Assembly: GCA_001931535.1 (NCBI GenBank)
Contig: CP016211.1
Coordinates: 10,524,377 to 10,588,376, forward strand
Direction of reading: 5' to 3'
From: Minicystis rosea
Lineage (GTDB): Bacteria; Myxococcota_A; Polyangia; Polyangiales; Polyangiaceae
Length of the DNA: 64,000 nucleotides
Under the pieces are notes generated by a model. The model did not search any database. It saw only the letters and a program-made list of their open reading frames with translations, and was not told where the DNA came from. Each line of letters begins with the position of its first letter. Position 1 is the stretch's first letter. The position numbers and the translations under genes were made by a program. Below, in pieces: positions 29,501-36,350 of this stretch.

Positions 29501-30606
29501 CGCTCGGCCGGATCGCGGCGCAGGCAGCGCTCCACGACCGCGGCCAGCTTGGCGCTCACGCCCGGCACGGCGTCGGTGAGCAGCGGTGCGTCGCGCTTTT
29601 GCACGAGCTGCGGGAGCGTGCGCGCCGGCAGGTCGCGATGCGGCGGATACCCCGCGCAGAGCTCGAAGAGCAGCGCGCCCAACGAATACACATCGGAGCG
29701 TCGCGTGGCCGGCTCGCCGCGCCAGATCTCGGGCGGCATGTAGTCCGGCGTGCCCAAGAGCGATCCCGCATCCGTGAGCGGAGGGCGCGTGTCGCCGGTC
29801 GCCTCGACGTTGCCTTCACCGACCGGCACCGAGACGAGGGTCGATCCGCCCGCGCGTGAAATCGGGCGCGCGACCGTCGGGTCCGAGATCGGCGCCGCGG
29901 GGGTCGTCGGCGATCGCCAGGTGGCCGGAGGCACCCCGCCGTCGAGGAGCTTCGCCAGGCCGAAATCGAGGAGCTTCACCTCCCCGTCGTCCGTGAGGAT
30001 GGCGTTGCCCGGCTTGATGTCCCGGTGCAGCACCCCACGACGATGCGCGGCCGCGAGCCCGCGCGAGAGCCCCACACCCAGCTCGAGCACGCGCCGCCAC
30101 GGGAGCGGCTTGTCGACTTCGTCGAGGCCCTTGCCGTGGATGAACTCGGTGATGAGGTACGGTCGACCTTCGAGTTCGCCGACGCGATAGACTGTGAGGA
30201 CGTTCGGATGCTGGAGGCGGGCGGCGGCGCGAGCTTCCAGGAGAAAGCGGTCTTTGGAGGCGGGGTCGGGGTCGATCCCGCTGATGAGCTTCACCGCGAC
30301 GCTGCGATCGAGGATCTCGTCGTGCGCGAGATACACCTCGCCCATGCCACCCCGGCCGACGAGCTGGATGAGGCGGTACTCGTCGAGGCTCGGCGGCGGC
30401 CTCCACACCGAGATGGGACCGGAGATGACGTCCTCGGGAGCACCCGAAAGCGGTGGCCGATCGGTCGTGGCGCTGGGGGGCGGCGGCGTCGGAAGCGGCG
30501 GAGGGGGCGCGTCGCTGGGGCACGGATCGTCGGCTTGCTCCAGGCGGAGCGCGGCAACCGCGTCGCCCGAGCCGACGAGCAGGTCTCGGTGACTGCGCGT
30601 GGCCAT
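26587..30606 (-). CDS. Ser/Thr kinase - nSTAND ATPase - FGE-fold fusion protein
   Basis: A 1339-residue fusion protein. Kinase domain at about 76-390: glycine loop GRGGMGEVY (84-92), Lys106 in VAVKLI, HRDIKPGN, DFGLAK, and PPEIW in place of APE. nSTAND-like ATPase at about 410-800: P-loop GDSGVGKSS near 437 and Walker B VLFVDQLEEL. One membrane helix lies near 820-842 (ALFAFVPVVAAVVWVLL). The C-terminal half carries a beta segment and an FGE/SUMF1 domain (about 1060-1335) with EGYVYVAPGRFLFG, CTEREWERAARG, GNVFEWT and LRGGAYY. The cysteines that oxidise sulfatase cysteine in true FGE are missing. The topology suggests a cytoplasmic kinase/ATPase controlling an outward sensor or effector domain. 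The start has GGGGGAA upstream. Confidence 0.9.
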   Translation of the reverse strand: MATRSHRDLLVGSGDAVAALRLEQADDPCPSDAPPPPLPTPPPPSATTDRPPLSGAPEDVISGPISVWRPPPSLDEYRLIQLVGRGGMGEVYLAHDEILDRSVAVKLISGIDPDPASKDRFLLEARAAARLQHPNVLTVYRVGELEGRPYLITEFIHGKGLDEVDKPLPWRRVLELGVGLSRGLAAAHRRGVLHRDIKPGNAILTDDGEVKLLDFGLAKLLDGGVPPATWRSPTTPAAPISDPTVARPISRAGGSTLVSVPVGEGNVEATGDTRPPLTDAGSLLGTPDYMPPEIWRGEPATRRSDVYSLGALLFELCAGYPPHRDLPARTLPQLVQKRDAPLLTDAVPGVSAKLAAVVERCLRRDPAERYASGDELREALEQLELTSRTGSVPEGNPYRGLHTFEAEHRGLFFGRRAEIGTLIERLRVEAMVIVAGDSGVGKSSLCRAGVLPAAQDGTLGGGRSWSVVRFVPGRSPLLSLGSALAPLLGMDESSVVRRVRTHPSALARTIRKRIGDSAGLVLFVDQLEELITMSDSGGAGLVAESLGNLAMGLPGVRLLMTVRSDFLASLAALPGLGDEIARSLYFLKPMSPEGIREAITGPARVAGVRFESNELVDTLVASTPAGFGLPLLQFALAELWEARDQQTGAITREALERIGGVSGALARHADGVILGMTAVQRSAVRRILFMLVSPQGTPVRRRQDELLSSDPATGGALNGLVRGRLLVVRDAEQGPTYELAHEALLRGWDTLRRWLDEQADSRAVRARLAAAAMEWERLGRAREALWSARQLAELHVVEPDDLLPREAAFADASRAAVRRARAKRSALFAFVPVVAAVVWVLLRAHARREMDHRVAGLFEEAERIVARAGREADESIALRRRAFAHFDSFERTEGEATWERALALAAKADQAYGRASQSLETTLLVDAGNARVRGLLGDVLYARALLAERGHHEQQRDELLERLALYDPDGLRRQRWSAPAEVAIATHPSGARVTIGRYVEEEHRNRRFVTVGEPVRMPSAAVVLAPGSYLFTFELEGQAPAQYPIVLDRGERVSLNIPLVPADRVPEGYVYVAPGRFLFGSAADEEARRAFCNTVPLHESTTGAFLIARNETTWSDWLAFLRDLPPDERARRTPRVSGLGGSLQLEDLGDDTWQLTLQPTKRAYVARIGERIRYETRTLRAVQDWLRFPVAGVSLEDAEAYAAWLSKSGRVPGARLCTEREWERAARGADGREFPHGDHLERDDANIDETYGKDPLAFGPDEVGSHPASRSPFGLDDACGNVFEWTTSSLAPHEHALRGGAYYYDRTTVRATNRQVAEPNIRDPNVGIRICATAPIEQR

Positions 30607-30760
30607 GCTTCCCCCGCGGGGGGTCTAGCACCGGCGAGCTGAGCCGCTGGAGGAAGGCGAGCAGCGAACGGCGATTGAGGGCCGTCCCGAGCCGCAAATG
30701 CAGGGAGCGGCGCGCCCCGAAGAGCGCCCGGGGCTGATGCGCGACAGCCCCGACGTTCGG

Positions 30761-32146
30761 CTACACGCCGGCGGCCACCTCGAGCGCAGAGCGCACCAGC
30801 GCGGCCACCTGCGCCGGCACTGCGACGTCGACGGCGCCCATCACGCTCTCGGCGTCGATCAGCATCACCTCGACGGCCTCGCAGTGCGCTTCTAGCGCCG
30901 GGTCGCCGGCGTCGTTCAACCGCACCACGGCCGCCGCGCCCGGCAGCGCCAGCGCCCAAGTGGGCGCGAACCGCTCCTCCGCCGGCAACCCGGTCAGCGC
31001 CAGCTCCACACCATCTCCAAGCCGGAGCGTGCCCAGCGGGCGCGGCAGCGCAGCCTTCGGCGGCGTGTCGTTCGGGGCGACGGCGTCGTTGATCCGGCGG
31101 ATGGCGTACGCCAGCGCCGGCATGCGCTTGCCGCCGGTGGCAATCACGAGCCGCGGCGGCGGCGTGAAGCCCGGCCGGGTCAACCGCGAGACCAGCGAGC
31201 GCAGCACCGGAAGCTGCTCCGGCGGCGCGAACGGCGTGTTCAGCTCCGTAATGGGAATGCGCCGAATGCGCGAAGCCCCATCGAGACCGACGATCGCCTC
31301 CAGCACGGCCAGATCCGTGGCCGGCACCTCGTCGAGAAGCTCGTCGAGGCTCCGCGGGATCTGGAGCAGGGCCGTCAGCTCCCGCTCCAGCGGCACGGGC
31401 CCCGTCGGGAGCGCCGTTGGCCGGGAGCCTTCCACCATCATCAGCGCCTCGCCGTTCGGGGCGAGCTCACGCCGGCGGCGTTGGACCTCGTCCACCTGGC
31501 GCATCGACTCCATGAGCAGGTGCGACGTCGGCGCCGTCAGCCGCCGCACGGTCGCGGGCTCTCCCGGCGAGAAGGCGAACCGTCCCAGGCGCTCGCCGAG
31601 CAGCCGATAGAAGGCCTTCTCGCCTTCCAGCCGGTTGTAAACCGCGTCGATCACCTCGCCGTCGGTGAGCCGAATCTCTCCGGCGCCGTAGCTCGTGGTG
31701 ATTCCGAGCACCCCGCTGCGCCGGTTCATCGTGAGGAGCTGGATGAGGTCCACCATCGGCATCTGCTCGATGTGGCCGCGCAGCTCCTGCTCGGTCGGCC
31801 CGCGTGACTCCCGGGGCGAAGCTTCGGCGATGCGGGAGATGACCACGTCGAGGTCGGAGCGGAGCACGTCGCGGGGCCCGAGATCGCCCGGTGCGACATC
31901 GGAGACCAAGAGCAGCACCGGCGTTTCGGTCAGCTCCGGCACCACGTCGAAGGCGCGCGTCAGGTCCTGATCGCGCTCCAGCTTCTTGTCGACGAGCACC
32001 ACGTCGGGGCGGCTCTGGAACGCTTGCTCCACCGCCTCGAACGCATCGGCCGCATTGGCCACGATGATCCCACGAGCCCGGAGCGCCGAGGCCAGCGTCC
32101 CGAGCGCGTCGACGTCCGCATCCACCAAGAGCACGCGCCTCGACAT
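30761..32146 (-). CDS. receiver - DUF4388 signalling protein
   Basis: A 461-residue cytoplasmic protein. The receiver is at 1-115, with Asp53 in DVVLVDKK. DUF4388 is at about 120-230 (MVDLIQLLTMNRRSGVLGI, then GEIRLTDGEVIDAVY), the domain found in PatA-like regulators and myxobacterial gliding and development proteins. The C-terminal third (about 330-461) reads PPRLVIATGGKRMPALAYAI, then LGTLRLGDGVELALTGLPAEERFAPTW. This parallels the P-loop and G3 regions of COG2229-type small GTPases, but the P-loop lysine/serine is absent, so it looks like a dead GTPase domain. The gene follows the GGDEF-like gene by 9 bp. Confidence 0.82.
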   Translation of the reverse strand: MSRRVLLVDADVDALGTLASALRARGIIVANAADAFEAVEQAFQSRPDVVLVDKKLERDQDLTRAFDVVPELTETPVLLLVSDVAPGDLGPRDVLRSDLDVVISRIAEASPRESRGPTEQELRGHIEQMPMVDLIQLLTMNRRSGVLGITTSYGAGEIRLTDGEVIDAVYNRLEGEKAFYRLLGERLGRFAFSPGEPATVRRLTAPTSHLLMESMRQVDEVQRRRRELAPNGEALMMVEGSRPTALPTGPVPLERELTALLQIPRSLDELLDEVPATDLAVLEAIVGLDGASRIRRIPITELNTPFAPPEQLPVLRSLVSRLTRPGFTPPPRLVIATGGKRMPALAYAIRRINDAVAPNDTPPKAALPRPLGTLRLGDGVELALTGLPAEERFAPTWALALPGAAAVVRLNDAGDPALEAHCEAVEVMLIDAESVMGAVDVAVPAQVAALVRSALEVAAGV

Positions 32147-32155
32147 CGCCTCTCC

Positions 32156-33940
32156 CTAGCTGAACAACCTGAGCCCGGCCGCGCGGCCGAGACGCTCGGC
32201 CAGCACGTCCGCGAGCAGCGGATCCGCCGCGTGAATCCCCCGAACCGTGCCGCCTTCGCTGCGACCGATGAAGGCATACGACCCGTGCTCGGCGATGACC
32301 GCGAGCGCCTCCACGCTCTCCCCCGGCGATGCCGAGCGCACGTCGATCGCGTGCACGGTCACGTTGTCCCGCGGCGGCCCGAGCGAAGCACGCACCGCCG
32401 ATCCGAGGCTGAGCAGCTCGTTGTGCGCCACCACCACGAGCGTGGCCCCGCCGCGCACCGCATGCGCCACCACCGTGGTGGCCAAGGCCGCCGCATCGGC
32501 GATGGGGAGCTCGAACGCCCGCGCCGCCGAGACCGCGCTCGCCGGCGGCGTCTCCAGCTCCCAGCCGAGCGCGTCCAACAAATCGAGCAGCGTGTTCTGA
32601 TCCGGCATCAACCGGCGCACGAGCGAATACCGCGTGGCCTCGGCACGACGGCGGGCGACCCGGAGGAGCTGCGAGAGGTTCTGCCCATCGTGCGGGAACG
32701 TCGAGACCCCCACGAGGAGCCCCCGCGGGAGCGTCCCCCGCTCGGTCAACCGAGCCAGCACGCGCCGGCGGCAAGCGTGGGCGGTGAGCCCATCCGATTC
32801 GGGCATCAGCAGGTGGAACTCGTGCTCGTCCACGTGCGCGAGGATGTCGGTATCCCGCGCGGCCTTCAGGAGCTGGTCGGCCATCTCCGCGCGGCTGAGC
32901 GGCGCCGGATGCGGCTCGCTCGTCCCGCTCGCCTCGAAGGCCACCGTGGCAATCGAAAACCGCCGGCTGTAGCGACGGGCCTTGTCGATCTCACGCCCGG
33001 CCACGTCGACGTAGTAGGCGAACGAGTAAGCGCTCGACGCTGGATCCTTGATGACCGCCGCGCCGGAACGCTCCCGCTCGCCCAACAACGCAAACGCCGT
33101 CGTCGCCTGCGTCGCGAGGAGCTTGAGCAGGCCGTCCAGCCGCGGCCCCGCTGCCGCCGCATCCGCGGCCACGGGGGGCGGCGTGAGCAGCACGTGGCCG
33201 GCCTTGATGGACCGAATCGAAAGCGGGACGACGAGCAGGTTCTCCCGGCGGGCGAGCTCGATGATCTCCGGCTCCATGCCCATCGGCGGCATCGCCTCCA
33301 GCGCGGGGCTGGCCGCGGCGCGCATCAGCTCGGTCGGGCGGTCGCCGGCGGCCAAGAACACAGCCGCGCCGGCCGCGCCCGTGGCCTCCAGCAGCACCTC
33401 GACCAAGCGCTCGGCCGCGGCGGAGCGGCTCGCGCTGTCGGCCAGCTCGGCCACGCGCGCCATCCATCCGGCGGCCCGCGCATAGGCCATCGCGGCCCGC
33501 TCCAGGTCGGCCCGCATCGCCCGATCGGCGATCCTGAGCTTCACCGTCGCGATGGCGCTCATCACGTCGTCGCCCGCGACGGGCATCATGATGAGCCCGG
33601 CACCGCCCAACGCCACGGCATTGGCCGCCGCCTCGAGCGCCGCACGCGACGCGAGCGCATAGACGGTGACCGAAGGCACGACCGCCTTGAGATGGTGCAC
33701 GAGCGCGAGACCCGCCCCGTCTCCCATCCCAATCTCGACGAAGGCCACGTCCGGCGGGCTGCCCTCCGCGAGCGCGAGCCCCTCGGCGAGGTCGTCCGTG
33801 ATGAGGAGCCGGTCGCGCTGCACCACCTTGGGGAGGAGCGTGCGCGTGGCCGGATCCGACGCGATCACCATCACCGTCAACCGCGCGCTCCCCGACCGAA
33901 CCGTGGGGGCGATGGATCCAGGATTGTGCTCGGCGCTCAC
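32156..33940 (-). CDS. receiver - GAF-like - degenerate GGDEF protein
   Basis: A 594-residue protein. Residues about 20-140 are receiver-like (TVMVIASDPATRTLLP, PPDVAFVEIGM), lacking a clean acidic pair and phospho-Asp. Residues 160-290 look GAF-like. Residues 300-450 match the GGDEF fold (AYYVDVAGREIDKARRYSRR, then DTDILAHVDEHEFHLLMP), but the signature GG(D/E)EF reads DEHEF. Diguanylate cyclase activity is therefore unlikely, and c-di-GMP or protein binding more plausible. The last 130 residues are a separate alpha/beta domain. The GTG start overlaps the dapF stop (GTGA), so translation is coupled to a peptidoglycan-precursor enzyme. Confidence 0.75.
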   Translation of the reverse strand: MSAEHNPGSIAPTVRSGSARLTVMVIASDPATRTLLPKVVQRDRLLITDDLAEGLALAEGSPPDVAFVEIGMGDGAGLALVHHLKAVVPSVTVYALASRAALEAAANAVALGGAGLIMMPVAGDDVMSAIATVKLRIADRAMRADLERAAMAYARAAGWMARVAELADSASRSAAAERLVEVLLEATGAAGAAVFLAAGDRPTELMRAAASPALEAMPPMGMEPEIIELARRENLLVVPLSIRSIKAGHVLLTPPPVAADAAAAGPRLDGLLKLLATQATTAFALLGERERSGAAVIKDPASSAYSFAYYVDVAGREIDKARRYSRRFSIATVAFEASGTSEPHPAPLSRAEMADQLLKAARDTDILAHVDEHEFHLLMPESDGLTAHACRRRVLARLTERGTLPRGLLVGVSTFPHDGQNLSQLLRVARRRAEATRYSLVRRLMPDQNTLLDLLDALGWELETPPASAVSAARAFELPIADAAALATTVVAHAVRGGATLVVVAHNELLSLGSAVRASLGPPRDNVTVHAIDVRSASPGESVEALAVIAEHGSYAFIGRSEGGTVRGIHAADPLLADVLAERLGRAAGLRLFS

Positions 33941-34731
33941 CGGATCACCACCTCGCCGGTGAACACCCGCCGAGCCGGCCCGCGCATGCGCACGGCCCGC
34001 GTCTCCGGCGCGACGGTGAGGATGAGCTCGCCGCCGGGCAGCGCCACCACGACCGGCTCACCGAACCGCACGCGCCCGGTGTCGCACGCCGCCGCCGCGA
34101 CCGCGCAGGCCCCCGTGCCGCAGGCGAGCGTGCGCCCGACCCCGCGCTCCCAAACCGTCACCGCGATCCGCGGACCGACAGCGCTGCGCTCTTCGCGACA
34201 GAACTCCACGTTCGTGCCCCCGACCGGGAGCGTGGCCACGGCGGGCCCGATCGCATCGATCGCGCGCTGCTCGTACGCCTCGAAGGTGATCGCGTGCGGG
34301 TTGCCCATATCCATCGTGAGGAAGCGATGCTCCCGCCCCTCGATCGCGGCCACCAGATCCGAGCCTCGCTTGGCGGAGCCCATCTCCACCGTCACGTCGA
34401 AGCCGTCCTCGGTCGCCACGATCTCACAGGCCTTCTCTCCAGCATCGGTCGCGACGATCAGGCGCCCCTCCGCCGCCCGATTCGCCAGGTACCCGGCCAC
34501 GCAACGCAGCCCGTTGCCGCACATCTCGGGGCGGCTGCCATCGGCGTTGCGCACGATCATCCGCGGCTTGGCATCGACCGTCTCGACGAGGAGCACACCA
34601 TCGGCCCCTACGCCGAAGCGGCGGTCGCAGATCCGGCGCACCTCGTCGTCCGTGAGCGCACGACCGAGGTCTCGCAGCACCACGAAGTCGTTCCCCAGCC
34701 CCTCCCACTTCTCGAACCGTGCTGCGGTCAT
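33937..34731 (-). CDS. dapF: diaminopimelate epimerase
   Basis: A 264-residue protein. It epimerises LL- to meso-diaminopimelate for lysine and peptidoglycan synthesis in the cytoplasm. The two catalytic cysteines are Cys71 in EMCGNGLRC and Cys204 in LACGTGACA. GLGNDFVVL near the N-terminus and MGNPHAITF are family motifs. The ATG overlaps the stop of the upstream DUF167 gene by four bases, and its own stop overlaps the start of the degenerate GGDEF gene, giving a tightly coupled chain. The context therefore links cell-wall precursor synthesis with two signalling-type proteins of unknown role. Confidence 0.96.
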   Translation of the reverse strand: MTAARFEKWEGLGNDFVVLRDLGRALTDDEVRRICDRRFGVGADGVLLVETVDAKPRMIVRNADGSRPEMCGNGLRCVAGYLANRAAEGRLIVATDAGEKACEIVATEDGFDVTVEMGSAKRGSDLVAAIEGREHRFLTMDMGNPHAITFEAYEQRAIDAIGPAVATLPVGGTNVEFCREERSAVGPRIAVTVWERGVGRTLACGTGACAVAAAACDTGRVRFGEPVVVALPGGELILTVAPETRAVRMRGPARRVFTGEVVIR

Positions 34732-35069
34732 CGCGCCGCTCCTCGGAGGCGAGAGCGAGCGTCCGGCGAGCTCGTCCCATTGACCTCGATGAGCTTCGAG
34801 CGGCTGCTCGCTCCGGCCACGATGCTCACGTCACCACGCCGCACTTCCAATGCCTGGGCGAGCAACTTGACGAGCTCGGCGTTGGCGGCCCCGTCGGCCG
34901 GCGGCGCCGTGAGCGCCACATCGAGCGCACCCTCGCGCACGCCGAGAATGGCGGAGCGTGAAGACTTGGGGCGCACGTGCACCGGAAAGCGCACGGCGCC
35001 GGCGCGTTCGGAGAGGTGCAACGCATCCCATGGGCGTGCGATCGTTGCGGCCGGCTCGGTCTTGGTCAT
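34728..35069 (-). CDS. DUF167 / YggU-family protein
   Basis: A 113-residue protein with the DUF167 core: VRFPVHVRPKSSRSAILGV, ALDVALTAPPADGAANAELV and GDVSIVAGASSRSKLIEV. The family is widespread, small and of unassigned biochemical function. The ATG at 35069 is the first in the domain frame. The very long open frame extending rightward is the shadow of aroC and aroKB. It heads the minus-strand dapF operon and diverges from aroC across 108 bp. A YggT gene, a common partner, is absent here. Confidence 0.88.
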   Translation of the reverse strand: MTKTEPAATIARPWDALHLSERAGAVRFPVHVRPKSSRSAILGVREGALDVALTAPPADGAANAELVKLLAQALEVRRGDVSIVAGASSRSKLIEVNGTSSPDARSRLRGAAR

Positions 35070-35177
35070 GCCTTGCGAGCGGCATGGTACCGCAAACTGG
35101 CCCTGCGTCCCGCACGCTCTGACATGGTCTTCGCCTCGGATGCGGCCCGGAGGCGCGACCTGCGGTAGCGTTGGGGG

Positions 35178-36338
35178 GTGACGCAGCTTCGGTGGTCGAC
35201 GGCGGGTGAATCCCATGGGCCCGAGCTCGTGGCGATCGTGCAAGGCATCCCTGCGGGCTTGCCCCTCTTGGCGGAGGACATCGACGGCGATCTCGCTCGC
35301 CGTCAGCGCGGTTACGGCCGCGGTGGCCGCATGAAAATCGAGACCGACCGCGTCAACCTGCTCGCAGGCGTCCGCGGCGGAGAGACCCTCGGGAGCCCCA
35401 TCGCGCTCGGCATCGAAAACCGTGATCACGCCAACTGGGCCGGCCGCATGGGCCCCGCGCCCTTCGCTTCTCCGCCCGAGCCCCTCACCCGCCCGCGCCC
35501 CGGCCACGCCGATCTGGCCGGCGGCCTGAAGTACGATCGCCACGACCTCCGCGACATCCTCGAGCGAGCGAGCGCCCGCGAGACGGCCGCCCGCGTGGCT
35601 GTCGGCGCCGTCTGTCGCAAGCTCCTCGCCGCGGTGGGCGTCGATGTCTTCGCGCACGTCGTCGCCATCGGCTCCATCGAAGCGCACCCGGCCGAGATGC
35701 CGCTCGGCGAGCTGCGCGCCAAGGCCCGTGCCTCCGATCTCTCCTGCGCCGACCCCGAAGCCGAACAAGCCATGCGCGCCGCCATCCTGGAGACGTCCCA
35801 CGCCGGCGACACGCTCGGCGGCGTCTTCGAGGTGATCGCGGCCGGACTGCCGCCGGGCCTGGGCAGCCACGTGCAGTGGGATCGCAAGCTCGACGGCCGG
35901 CTCGCGCAGGCGCTGATGAGCATCCAGGCCATCAAGGGCGTCGAGATCGGCCTCGGCTTCGGCGCCGCGCGCGTCCGCGGCTCCCAGGTTCACGACGCCA
36001 TCGGCTGGGACGGCGACACCTTCACCCGCCCGACCAACCGCGCCGGCGGCCTCGAGGGCGGCATCACCAACGGCATGCCCGTCGTCTGCCGCGCCGCCAT
36101 GAAGCCCATTGCGACCCTCAAGAAGGCCCTGCCCTCCGTCGACGTGCACACGAAGGAAGCCTTCGAGGCCGCCTTCGAGCGGAGCGACATCTGCGCCGTG
36201 GCCGCCGCCTCCGTGGTCGGCGAGGCCATGGTCGCCATCACCTTGGCCGAGGCCCTGCTCGAGAAGCTCGGCGGCGACAGCCTCCGGGAGCTGCAGGACA
36301 ACCTCGCCGGCTACCGCAAACGGCTCTCCGAGTACTGA
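35178..36338 (+). CDS. aroC: chorismate synthase
   Basis: A 386-residue protein. It converts 5-enolpyruvylshikimate-3-phosphate to chorismate using reduced FMN, the last step of the shikimate pathway. GESHGPEL at the N-terminus and RQRGYGRGGRMKIE are signature regions. RPGHADLAGGLKYD and ERASARETAARVA bind FMN and substrate, and TNRAGGLEGGITNG is the conserved C-terminal motif. The GTG at 35178 starts the protein directly before TQLRWSTAGESHGPE. It is followed after 12 bp by the aroK-aroB fusion gene, so the two form a shikimate operon. Confidence 0.97.
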   Translation: MTQLRWSTAGESHGPELVAIVQGIPAGLPLLAEDIDGDLARRQRGYGRGGRMKIETDRVNLLAGVRGGETLGSPIALGIENRDHANWAGRMGPAPFASPPEPLTRPRPGHADLAGGLKYDRHDLRDILERASARETAARVAVGAVCRKLLAAVGVDVFAHVVAIGSIEAHPAEMPLGELRAKARASDLSCADPEAEQAMRAAILETSHAGDTLGGVFEVIAAGLPPGLGSHVQWDRKLDGRLAQALMSIQAIKGVEIGLGFGAARVRGSQVHDAIGWDGDTFTRPTNRAGGLEGGITNGMPVVCRAAMKPIATLKKALPSVDVHTKEAFEAAFERSDICAVAAASVVGEAMVAITLAEALLEKLGGDSLRELQDNLAGYRKRLSEY

Positions 36339-36350
36339 CAGGAGGCGAAT

